From: CAYUIG01 sp964444685
Lineage (GTDB): Bacteria; Gemmatimonadota; Gemmatimonadetes; Longimicrobiales; RSA9
Length of the DNA: 39,304 nucleotides
NCBI GenBank assembly: GCA_964444685.1
Contig: CAYUIG010000033.1
Span: forward strand, 1 to 39,304
Reading direction: 5' to 3'
Below the pieces are notes generated by a model, which saw nothing but the letters and a program-made list of their open reading frames with translations, did no database searches and was not told where the DNA came from. The number at the start of each line of letters is the position of its first letter. The stretch's first letter is position 1. Below, in pieces: positions 22,942 to 30,096 of the stretch. Both the position numbers and the translations under genes were made by a program.

Positions 22942-24210
22942 CTACTGCTCCTGTCGGTCCTTCCTGCGGCGAATCAGATCCATCTTCGATGCGACGCGGC
23001 CGCGCCCGCGATCGTGCGCGTGCTGGAACATGTACTTGGCGTCCATCGCATCGAACGTCCCGTACGCCAGCTTCGACTCCATCAGCCGCAGCTCCTCCGA
23101 CTCCAGGCGGAGCTCCGCGTCATCGAGCCCGGCATCCGCCAGTGCGTGGGCGGCCTCGGCGAGGCGCATGGCGGCACCCTGGAAGTCACCGCGCTCGCGC
23201 GCAGCGAGTGCTTCGTCGCGGGCGCGCGCACTTTCCAGCAGCAGCAGCTCGCGGCGCACCTCATCGTCGACGCAGGGTCCATCCGCTGGCGAGAAGGTGA
23301 TCGGCAGCCGGATCTCCTGCCGGGAGATCGAGCCGTCCGCCGCGATCACATCGCCGCTGATGGTGAGTGCGCCTACCGCGATCGGCTGCGTGTCGGTGCC
23401 GTCCACGAAGAACTCGACCAGCAGGGAGCGCGGCTCGCGCGCGTAGAGGTCACCGAGGTCGAGTCGCACACCGTCCGCCGAGTTCGTTCGGGGGTACGTG
23501 TGGTGCACCGCGGTCAGGCTGGCGCCGGTGGCGCGGACCAGCACCGCGATGTTCTGCGCCGCGAGCGAGGCGAGGTCCTCGAACTCGTGGGCGAAGATCG
23601 CGATGGCCTGGTCCGGCTGCTCGATGTAGTACGCCTCGCCGCCACCCGCCTCGGCCATCGAGCGCAGCAGCCGCTCGTCGTAGTCTTCACCGAAGCCGAT
23701 CGTCGTGGTGCGGATGCCGTGGCTTCGTGCAGCCCTGCAGAGCCCGACGAGCTGCTGCGGATCCGTGATGCCGACGTTTGCGAGGCCATCGGTCAGCAGC
23801 AGGATCGTGCGCGCGCGGCCCTCGATCGGCGTGCGTTCGAGCAGTTCACGCGCGCGCAGCCAGCCGCCGCTCAGGTTCGTCGAGCCGCCCGACTGGATCC
23901 CGAGGATCCGCGCCGAGAGGTCCGGCTGCTGGTCACCGGTGCCGAGCGCCGCGACCGTGTCGACCCTGTCATCGTAGGCGACCGCGGCGAGCCGATCCTC
24001 CGTGCGCAGCCTGCGGACGAGCCCGGCGGCGGCGTCGCGCGCGGCGGCCAGCTTCGCGCCGTGCATGGAACCCGAGCGGTCGAGCACGACGGCAAGGTCG
24101 AGGGGCGTGCGGCCGGGCTCCGTCCGCGGCTCCGCTTCGATGCGCAGCAGCGCGCGTACGACGTGTCCGATCGGGGTCGGCTCGTGATCGAGCCGGAGCG
24201 TCGTCTTCAT
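22942..24210 (-). CDS. VWA domain-containing protein
   Basis: 422 residues. A von Willebrand factor A domain at about 36-215 has an intact metal-ion site: DRSGSM (Asp44, Ser46, Ser48), the threonine in GGSTNLSGG, and the LLTDGLANVG aspartate. After it come a beta-rich region (about 230-320) and a helical C-terminus (about 325-420: RRELLLLESARARDEALAARERGDFQGAAMRLAEAAHALADAG). There is no signal peptide or membrane helix, so it is probably cytoplasmic, unlike the BatA/B type. ATG at 24210 has AAAGGAG upstream. The partner and role are unknown; no MoxR ATPase is adjacent. Confidence 0.88.
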   Translation of the reverse strand: MKTTLRLDHEPTPIGHVVRALLRIEAEPRTEPGRTPLDLAVVLDRSGSMHGAKLAAARDAAAGLVRRLRTEDRLAAVAYDDRVDTVAALGTGDQQPDLSARILGIQSGGSTNLSGGWLRARELLERTPIEGRARTILLLTDGLANVGITDPQQLVGLCRAARSHGIRTTTIGFGEDYDERLLRSMAEAGGGEAYYIEQPDQAIAIFAHEFEDLASLAAQNIAVLVRATGASLTAVHHTYPRTNSADGVRLDLGDLYAREPRSLLVEFFVDGTDTQPIAVGALTISGDVIAADGSISRQEIRLPITFSPADGPCVDDEVRRELLLLESARARDEALAARERGDFQGAAMRLAEAAHALADAGLDDAELRLESEELRLMESKLAYGTFDAMDAKYMFQHAHDRGRGRVASKMDLIRRRKDRQEQ

Positions 24211-24293
24211 GGGGCTCCTTTCGTTGGCGTTATCGAAGGTAGGGGTGGGGTCCGACAGTCTGCGGTTGCCCGCATCCGGGTCGAAGCCCATTG

Positions 24294-24328
24294 TCTCTGG
24301 GGTCTGGAGTCTGGGGTCTGGAGTCTGG
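24294..24328. repeat. Heptad repeat block upstream of the DUF1080 gene
   Basis: About five units of the GAGTCTG/GGGTCTG heptad, ending 18 bp before the ATG at 24347, so it lies in the 5' leader between the divergent VWA and DUF1080 genes. Same family as 5019-5054. Confidence 0.88.
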
Positions 24329-24346
24329 GAACTGCGGAGGCGGGTC

Positions 24347-25237
24347 ATGCGGGTCGGGCTTGCGTTGCTGCTCGTCATCCTTTCCACACCGGTCGCGGGG
24401 CAGGGGGTGTTCGGGCGCTGGGATCTGACGGTGAAGGATCCGGGCGGAGACTATCCAATGTGGGTGGAAGTAGTCCCGGGGCCGCCGGCCGGCGCGCGGC
24501 TGCAGGGCCGCTTCGGTCATGCTGTCCCGGTGGCCGGGCTCGAGGTTCAGGGCGACGGCTTCCATTTCACCCTCGGGGGCGAGAACCCGCCGCGCTTCGA
24601 GGCGCGCGCGAGCGGCGATGGGCTGGCCGCGTCGCTCGTGTATCCCGATGGGCGGCGCATCGCGGTCGAGGGACGCCGTGCACCGGAGCTTTCACGCCCC
24701 GCACCCGCGAGCTGGGGCGAGCCGATCGACCTGCTTGCGGACGGGCTGGACGGCTGGCGCGCGCGCGGGGATCGCAACGGCTGGAGCGTCGAGAACGGCG
24801 TGCTGATCAATACGCCGCCCAGCAGCGACCTGATCACCGAGCACACGTTCGACGACTTCCACCTGCACATCGAGTTCAACGTTCCCGAGGGCGGCAACAG
24901 CGGCGTGTATCTGCGCGGACGCCACGAAGTGCAGGTTCAGGATGACTACGGCAACACGCCTCACACGCGCGGACTGGCGGGTGTCTACGGCCAGGTTGCA
25001 CCCGTCGCGCTGCCCGCGAAGCCGGCGGGCGAGTGGCAGACACTCGACATCACGCTGATCGGCCGCTACGTGACGATTGCGCTGAACGGCGTGACGATCG
25101 TCTACAACGCGGAGATTCCGGGGATCACCGGCGGTGCGCTGGACTCATACGAGGAGCGACCGGGCCCGATCATGCTGCAGGGGGATCATAGTGGGGTGCA
25201 GTACCGGAATATCGTGGTTAGGCCAGCGCGTCGGTGA
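24347..25237 (+). CDS. Secreted DUF1080 (3-keto-disaccharide hydrolase family) protein
   Basis: 296 residues with a signal peptide (about 1-19). A short beta-rich N-terminal part (about 22-110: GRWDLTVKDPGGDYPMWVEV) precedes the DUF1080 concanavalin-like domain (about 125-295). Key segments there are DLLADGLDGWRARG, WSVENGVLINTPPSSDLITEHTFDDFHLHIEFNVPEGGNSGVYLRGRHEVQVQD, and GPIMLQGDHSGVQYRNIVVRP at the end. Characterised members of this family hydrolyse 3-keto-glycosides made by Gfo/Idh-type oxidoreductases, and such oxidoreductases lie close by at 26521 and 28623. The start is ATG 24347 with GGAGG at 24336-24340. The activity here is inferred from family and neighbourhood. Confidence 0.88.
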   Translation: MRVGLALLLVILSTPVAGQGVFGRWDLTVKDPGGDYPMWVEVVPGPPAGARLQGRFGHAVPVAGLEVQGDGFHFTLGGENPPRFEARASGDGLAASLVYPDGRRIAVEGRRAPELSRPAPASWGEPIDLLADGLDGWRARGDRNGWSVENGVLINTPPSSDLITEHTFDDFHLHIEFNVPEGGNSGVYLRGRHEVQVQDDYGNTPHTRGLAGVYGQVAPVALPAKPAGEWQTLDITLIGRYVTIALNGVTIVYNAEIPGITGGALDSYEERPGPIMLQGDHSGVQYRNIVVRPARR

Positions 25238-25238
25238 T

Positions 25239-25315
25239 CGGGCGACTACGGACGGGCGACGTGCGGCGGGCGACGTGGGGCGGACGACACACGGCGGGCG
25301 ACACACGGCGGGTTT
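25239..25315. repeat. Tandem 14-bp repeats, GGCGGGCGAC core
   Basis: Five to six 14-bp units ending in GGCGGGCGAC or a one-base variant, the same family as 427-486. The block begins two bases after the TGA of the DUF1080 gene and runs to the stop codon of the convergent gene at 25316, so it occupies the whole convergent spacer. Confidence 0.85.
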
Positions 25316-26515
25316 TCAGTCGGGTTTGTTGATTCGGTGCATCACGGCGAACTGGACGTCGTTTTCGTCGGTGGTGGTGCCGGTGACGAAGTTGGGGCCG
25401 ATCTGGTGGATCACGAGGAGCCGCGGGGCGACTACCTCGCCGAGGTAGCGGCCGTCGCGATCGAACACATCGAAGTGCGGGATCTCCTGCCACGGTGCGC
25501 GGTAGCGCTCGACCCACAGGTTGCCGTCCTCGTCCAGACGTAGCGAGACGTAGGAGGGCAGGCTGTCGGCGGCGGGCACGTCCGCCATGATGCGGCGGAT
25601 CTCGGGCTGCCGCTCCTCCGGATAGCGCGCATACAGCCAGCCCAGGTATTCCGTGACGTTCTCATCGGTCACGGGCGTACGTGCGACCATGCGACGGATG
25701 CGTTTCACCAGCGCGCCGGTCTGCACGTCGTGCACGCGGATGTCGTAGCCGTCGCCGTTGCCTACGTACGCGAAGGAACCCGCCGCCGCGCTGCTGCCGA
25801 TCAGCCCGTAGATGGGTCCATCATTCCGCACACCCTGATTGTTCGGCCCGACCGCCGACAGGTACGCCTCCCCTGCCGGGAACGTTGCGAGCGTGTCGAT
25901 GAAAGCTCCGTCGTCGTCGAAGCGGAAGAGCGCGCCCGTGTAGCGCACATGACCGAGCACGAGCTCGGGTGTCTGCAGTATTCCGCGGGAGATCCACGTG
26001 CCGTCGTCGAGGCCCGCGATCGGTGGCGGCGCGAACTGTGTCGGCCATTCGAGTCGCCAGTGCCTCACGAACGTGCCGCTGCTGTCGAACAGCAGCAGGC
26101 GCGAGAGCTGATAGTCGTACGCCACGACGGAATCACCCGCGAGCAGCGCACCATCGAGAAACTGCATCTCGCCCGGACCGCCACCATGACCGCCGGCCGT
26201 CTTCAGGTGACGGCCGCTCGCATCGTACCAGCGGAGCTGCGCCGTGCCGTTGTCGGCCACGACGATGCGCCCATCCGGCAGGCGGCGCACACTACGAATC
26301 GTCTGGAACAGGTACTCGGGTGCGCCATCGACGACGCCGATGCGGAGCGCAGGCTCGGGCTCGACAATCCATGCGTCACCCTCCTGCCACGCGGCCGTGC
26401 TACTCTCCGCGATTCGGACGCCGGCGCTATCACGCACGACGAACGCATTACCTGCGGAGCCTGCGTTGCCGCAGGCGGCGATCAGGGCGAGGAAGGGGAG
26501 GGCGGCGCGTCGCAT
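25316..26515 (-). CDS. Putative lipoprotein with six-bladed beta-propeller
   Basis: 399 residues. A lipoprotein signal ends in LIAACGN (Cys at about 15). The mature part has repeated blade-like strands: LFQTIRSVRRLPDGRIVVADNGTAQLRWYDASGRHLKTAGGHGGGPGEM is the hallmark of the 6-bladed beta-propeller proteins common in Gemmatimonadota and Bacteroidota. Later strands include DSVVAYDYQLSRLLLFDSSG, LRLDEDGNLWVERYRAP and FDVFDRDGRYLGEV. No catalytic residues are evident; a binding role is likely. The start at 26515 lies five bases after the stop of the Gfo/Idh gene at 26521, so it is in that operon. The open frame continues upstream but without a signal sequence. Confidence 0.82.
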   Translation of the reverse strand: MRRAALPFLALIAACGNAGSAGNAFVVRDSAGVRIAESSTAAWQEGDAWIVEPEPALRIGVVDGAPEYLFQTIRSVRRLPDGRIVVADNGTAQLRWYDASGRHLKTAGGHGGGPGEMQFLDGALLAGDSVVAYDYQLSRLLLFDSSGTFVRHWRLEWPTQFAPPPIAGLDDGTWISRGILQTPELVLGHVRYTGALFRFDDDGAFIDTLATFPAGEAYLSAVGPNNQGVRNDGPIYGLIGSSAAAGSFAYVGNGDGYDIRVHDVQTGALVKRIRRMVARTPVTDENVTEYLGWLYARYPEERQPEIRRIMADVPAADSLPSYVSLRLDEDGNLWVERYRAPWQEIPHFDVFDRDGRYLGEVVAPRLLVIHQIGPNFVTGTTTDENDVQFAVMHRINKPD

Positions 26516-26520
26516 GAGAA

Positions 26521-27723
26521 TCAGGCGGGTGCGTGGCCGATGAGGCGCGCGACCTCGATGCCGAGCTTCGTGGCGTCCGCGCCCTGCTGCGCGGTGCACG
26601 CCACGTCGGCGCCCTCGAGGAAGCTGCGCGCGAAGTCTGCCAGTGCGTAGTAGAGCGGCGGGTGCTCGAGGCCGCCGCCTTCCTTCAACCGGCCCTGCGC
26701 GGCGAGCTGCGTGGCATCGGCGACGAGCACAATGCCTTCGTCGCGGTGGAACTGCTGCCGGGTGGCGTACACTTCCCAGCCCTGCGTCGGCGAGTCCGCT
26801 TCCTTGAACAGCCAGCCGTGCGTGCCCGCGAGCTTCACCGCGGCGTTGCTGCCATACACGATCTCGTGCTCGCCGCCGTACGAATTGCCGAGTGTGGCCT
26901 GCCACTGCAGCGCAACGCCGTCATCCCATGCCAGTGAAGCGCGCACCGTGTCATAGACGCGCCGGCCGTCGTCGTGGAAGCGGATCGTGCCCGTTCCGGA
27001 CTCGACGGTGGGCGCGCGCCCCCGGAACCATGTGAACACGTCGAACTGGTGGCTGCCGATCTCACCGGCCAGGCCGATCGAGATGTCCGGGTTCAGCCGC
27101 CAGTTCGCTGCCTGCGCTTCCTGGCCTTCGGCGCGCGGAAAGCGCCACGTCGTTTTGCGGTGATGCTGCGCGTAGAAGGAAACGAGGTCGCGCACGCCGT
27201 CGCTCCTGACCGCAAGCAGCGCACGGCGGTAGAGCGGGTTGGAGCGCGCCTGAAATCCTGCGTGAAACACTGTGGAGGCCGAGGATGCCGCGGCCACGAT
27301 CGCATCGCAGTCCTCGGGCGTGTGCGCGATCGGCGCTTCGCAGTACACGTGCTTCCCGGCGGACAGTGCAGCCGTGACGATGTCGCGGTGCTGATGTGTC
27401 GGCGTGGCGACGATGACCGTTTCGATGTCCGCGCGCGCGAGAAGCGCCTGGTAGTCCGCGATGCCCTCCGCTCCGGGCGCACGCTCCAGTCCGGACGTCA
27501 CCCGCGAAGGTACGATGTCACATACGGCTGCGACCTCGAGCGCCTCCAGTTTTGCGAGCTCGTCCAGGATGTCGCGGCCGCGACGACCAGCGCCGATGAG
27601 CGCGACTTTCGTGGCGCGCCCGCGCCGGCGCGGCGCTGCGACGATCGCGTCGGGTGCGAGTGCAACGGCTGCGAGTGCGCCGGCACTCTGGGCGAGGAAG
27701 GTGCGGCGGTCGGTCGGCTTCAT
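26521..27723 (-). CDS. Tat-exported Gfo/Idh/MocA family oxidoreductase with altered EKP motif
   Basis: 400 residues. Twin-arginine signal DRRTFLAQSAGALAAVALA, then a Rossmann fold starting VALIGAGRRGRDILDEL (about 40-56) and the C-terminal Gfo/Idh domain with GEIGSHQFDVFTWFRG. NAD(P)-dependent oxidation of a sugar or glycoside in the periplasm is expected by family. The EKP motif, whose lysine is normally catalytic, reads YCEAPIAH here, so Lys is replaced by Ala; the two other Gfo/Idh proteins in the window keep EKP. It may therefore be a subfamily with changed chemistry. The start overlaps the ApbE stop by one base (TGATG), so the genes are coupled. Confidence 0.88.
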   Translation of the reverse strand: MKPTDRRTFLAQSAGALAAVALAPDAIVAAPRRRGRATKVALIGAGRRGRDILDELAKLEALEVAAVCDIVPSRVTSGLERAPGAEGIADYQALLARADIETVIVATPTHQHRDIVTAALSAGKHVYCEAPIAHTPEDCDAIVAAASSASTVFHAGFQARSNPLYRRALLAVRSDGVRDLVSFYAQHHRKTTWRFPRAEGQEAQAANWRLNPDISIGLAGEIGSHQFDVFTWFRGRAPTVESGTGTIRFHDDGRRVYDTVRASLAWDDGVALQWQATLGNSYGGEHEIVYGSNAAVKLAGTHGWLFKEADSPTQGWEVYATRQQFHRDEGIVLVADATQLAAQGRLKEGGGLEHPPLYYALADFARSFLEGADVACTAQQGADATKLGIEVARLIGHAPA

Positions 27724-28496
27724 CACAACAGCATGCTCCGATAGTCGGGTGGCGGCGCATGCCCGAGCAGCAGGGCAGTGCTCCATGCATCGGCCAACCG
27801 CGCCGACGGGCCGATCACTGCGGCCGTGCGCGTATCGCGATGCGGCTTGCCGGTCCCGGGATCCACGACATGCGCGATGCCATCGGGTGCGATCGTGCAG
27901 GAGACAGACAGCGCATCATCGCAAAGCTCCACGGTCGGCGCTTCGTCATTCTTCCCGAGCGCGACGCGCCACGGTCCACCGATCGTGATCGTGCTGCTCG
28001 TGCCCCCGTGCAGCAATGCGCGCGTCACCTCATGCGTTCGCAGTTCGCGCGCGGCGAGGTCGAGCGCGTGACCTTTCGCGATGCCACCGAGGTCGAGCGC
28101 CAGCGGCTTTGAAAACGTGATCGTGCGGTGCCGAGAATCGAGGACGACGCACGGGATTCCCGATTCGAACGCATCGCCCTCCATGGCCGGCGCCACGGTG
28201 ATGTCGAAGGCACCACTACTGGCCTGCCACACCGCCAGTGCATCCTCGAACAAGGCGAATGTATCGGCGTCGAGGCGAACCGGTCGTGCGTGTGCGGTCC
28301 TGCCGATGTGGGAGACGAGGCTGTCTTTCGCGAAGCGGGTGAGCTTGCGATGGCATTCCTCGATGACGGCGAGCGCCGCCTCTGCGATGGCCGGCCAATC
28401 CTCGCGAGGCGCATCGGCGGCTTCGAGGACGAGCTCGAACCGCGTACCCATGGCGGCTGTGGCGAAGCGCATCGGTTGTGTCGACGTCAACGGCAT
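27723..28496 (-). CDS. apbE: FAD:protein FMN transferase (ApbE family)
   Basis: Attaches FMN covalently to Thr or Ser of a target protein, using FAD. 257 residues, shorter than typical ApbE (about 300-350). Family segments: MGTRFELVLEA near the N-terminus, ALAVWQASSGAFDITVAP, ALDLGGIAKGHALDLAA, ALLHGGTSSTITIGG, HVVDPGTGKP and the Mg2+ site ADAWSTALLLG. There is no signal peptide or lipobox, so it appears cytoplasmic unless the start is wrong; a second in-frame ATG is at 28472. It sits between two Tat-exported Gfo/Idh genes and is coupled to the downstream one. No obvious flavinylation target (FMN-bind or NqrB/C-like) is in the window. Confidence 0.88.
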   Translation of the reverse strand: MPLTSTQPMRFATAAMGTRFELVLEAADAPREDWPAIAEAALAVIEECHRKLTRFAKDSLVSHIGRTAHARPVRLDADTFALFEDALAVWQASSGAFDITVAPAMEGDAFESGIPCVVLDSRHRTITFSKPLALDLGGIAKGHALDLAARELRTHEVTRALLHGGTSSTITIGGPWRVALGKNDEAPTVELCDDALSVSCTIAPDGIAHVVDPGTGKPHRDTRTAAVIGPSARLADAWSTALLLGHAPPPDYRSMLL

Positions 28497-28599
28497 TTCA
28501 CCGCGGAGAGCGCGGAGTACGCGGAGGCAACGAAAACGGAATCACAGCAAGATTCAATGTCGTTCTCCGCGCCCTCTGCGCTCTCCGCGGTGAAACATG
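28494..28599. repeat. Inverted-repeat hairpin element (CACCGCGGAG type)
   Basis: Arms of about 32 bp (left from 28496, right 28564-28597). Each reads TTTCACCGCGGAGAGCGC from the outside, followed by further GCGGAG units, around a centre of about 24 bp. It lies between the stop of the Gfo/Idh gene at 28623 and the start of apbE, touching the apbE ATG. Both genes read through it, so the transcript could fold into a long hairpin. Related to 17209-17338. Confidence 0.85.
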
Positions 28600-28622
28600 T
28601 CGTTCTCGGCGGTTGTTGCTGT

Positions 28623-29954
28623 TCAGAGTTCGACAACAGCCATGGATGCAGGATCGAACCCGAACGCCTTCCCCTCCCAGAGCGAGCGCGTTGCGAGGTC
28701 GACGGCGACCATGACCTGGGTGGCGAGTTCGACCGGGCTCGCGTTCGGCTGGCGGCTGCGGATGCATTCGAGCCAGTTGAGGCGGAGGCGGTCCTGCGGG
28801 TCGCCGATGTCGTCGCCCTCCACCGTCCGCTCCTCGATCTCTTCGGCGAAGAGGCGTTCGGGGCGCATCGTTAGGTTGCGGCCACCGAGGTAGAGGTTGG
28901 CGCGGTGGCCGCGGATCATGGTTTCGAGGCCGACCTCGTTCGCGGTGGAGCCGGCCACGACCATCGTGTGCTCGCCCTCGAACTCGATCGTGATGTTGAC
29001 CTGGTCGTGGTTCTCCATCGCCTTGTCGACGTAGTGCCCGCCCGCGGCGATCACACGCGTGGGCCAGCCGACCTGGAGCGCCATCATGAGCGGTGTGATG
29101 CGGTGGACGAGCAGGTCGCCGATGATGCCGGTGGACCAGTCGCGGTAGCGGCGCCAGCGCGCGTAGATCTCGGGGTTCCACGCGATGTGCTCCGCGGGCC
29201 CGCACCACGCGTCCCAGTCGAGGTTGACGCCCGGCTGCCACTCCGGATCGATCGCGTAGTACAGCCACTCGCCGTCCTTCGAGTTGCGGCAGTAGCTGGT
29301 CTGGCTCCACACGGGCTTGCCGATGGTGCCGTCGGCAATGAGCTGGCGTGCGGCGTGGTAGCTCGGGTACATCACGTACTGCGTGCCGACCTGCACGATC
29401 ACCTGCGGATTCGCACGCGCGACCTCGCGCAGCCGTAGCGCCGCGGGTAGCCGCAGCGTCATCGGCTTCTCGACGTACACGTCCTTGCCGGCCGCAATCG
29501 CATCCTCCGCCATCTGCGCGTGCCAGTGCTCGGGCGCAGCGATCAGTACGCCGTGGATGGACGGGTCCGCGAGGACTGCGTGGTAGTCGGTGTGCACCGC
29601 GACCGGGTCCCGTTGCTTCTCGGCGACGACTTTGCGTGCCGCCTCGAGGCGCGGCTGGCAGACGTCGCACAGCGCGGCAATGCGCGCATTCGCCCGGCCG
29701 TCCTCGATCATCCGCAGGAACGCGCGCGCATGCTCGGTCCCCATGCCGCCGGTGCCGATGATGCCGAAGCGCACCGGTTCATCGCCGCGTGGCGGATTGA
29801 TCGAGCGGGCGCGCGGAATCGGGCCCTCGCTTCTTGCGCCTGCTGCGCAGGCGCCGAGCGTGAGGGCGCCCGTTGCGGCTATGGCGGCGGAGAGGAATTC
29901 GCGCCTGGACGTCGAGTCTGGAGTCTGGAGTCTGGTGTCTGGAGTCTCGGACAT
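28623..29954 (-). CDS. Tat-exported Gfo/Idh/MocA family oxidoreductase with repeat-encoded N-terminus
   Basis: 443 residues from ATG 29954. A Tat signal (TSRREFLSAAIAATGALTLGACAAG) is followed by a Rossmann fold FGIIGTGGMGTEHARAFLRM, VLIAAPEHWHAQMAEDAIAAGKDVYVEKPM with an intact EKP, and GIIGDLLVHRITPLMMAL in the C-terminal domain. It is predicted to oxidise a glycoside or sugar in the periplasm with tightly bound NAD(P). Its first 13 or so residues (SETPDTRLQTPDS) are translated from a GAGTCTG heptad block. The frame stays open upstream through a second block to ATGs at 30029 and 30098, so the true start is uncertain and none has a good Shine-Dalgarno. The TIM-barrel gene at 30095 lies upstream in the same direction. 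Confidence 0.87.
   Translation of the reverse strand: MSETPDTRLQTPDSTSRREFLSAAIAATGALTLGACAAGARSEGPIPRARSINPPRGDEPVRFGIIGTGGMGTEHARAFLRMIEDGRANARIAALCDVCQPRLEAARKVVAEKQRDPVAVHTDYHAVLADPSIHGVLIAAPEHWHAQMAEDAIAAGKDVYVEKPMTLRLPAALRLREVARANPQVIVQVGTQYVMYPSYHAARQLIADGTIGKPVWSQTSYCRNSKDGEWLYYAIDPEWQPGVNLDWDAWCGPAEHIAWNPEIYARWRRYRDWSTGIIGDLLVHRITPLMMALQVGWPTRVIAAGGHYVDKAMENHDQVNITIEFEGEHTMVVAGSTANEVGLETMIRGHRANLYLGGRNLTMRPERLFAEEIEERTVEGDDIGDPQDRLRLNWLECIRSRQPNASPVELATQVMVAVDLATRSLWEGKAFGFDPASMAVVEL
29914..29950. repeat. Heptad repeat block inside the N-terminal coding region
   Basis: About five units of GAGTCTG and variants, ending GGAGTCTCGGAC. The block is within the open frame of the Gfo/Idh gene and encodes SETPDTRLQTPDS before the Tat motif. 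Confidence 0.88.
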
Positions 29955-29961
29955 GAAATAC

Positions 29962-30000
29962 GAGTCTGGGGTCTGGGGCCTGGAGTCTGGAGTCTCGGAC
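29962..30000. repeat. Second heptad repeat block upstream of the Gfo/Idh gene
   Basis: About five units (GAGTCTGG, GGTCTGGGG, CCTGGAGTCTGG, AGTCTCGGAC). It ends in the same CTGGAGTCTCGGAC as the block 50 bp away, suggesting local duplication. Confidence 0.85.
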
Positions 30001-30060
30001 GTTCGGGCCGGTTCTGCAACTCGGTTCATCCGGAGTGGAGGCGGGGCAGGGATCCGTAAA

Positions 30061-30096
30061 CCAGACCCCAGTCCCCAGACTCCAGACCCCAGACTC
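30061..30096. repeat. Heptad repeat block, reverse orientation, abutting a stop codon
   Basis: CAGACTC/CAGACCC heptads; read on the minus strand this is TGAGTCTGGGGTCTGG and onward, with the TGA being the stop codon of the TIM-barrel gene (30095-30097). The MATE gene shows the same stop-repeat junction at 5018-5024. Confidence 0.88.

Noticed and set aside
22900..24945. A 681-codon plus-strand open frame across the VWA and DUF1080 genes
   Set aside because: Its translation has no domain and an Arg-rich composition; the VWA frame with an intact metal site runs opposite.
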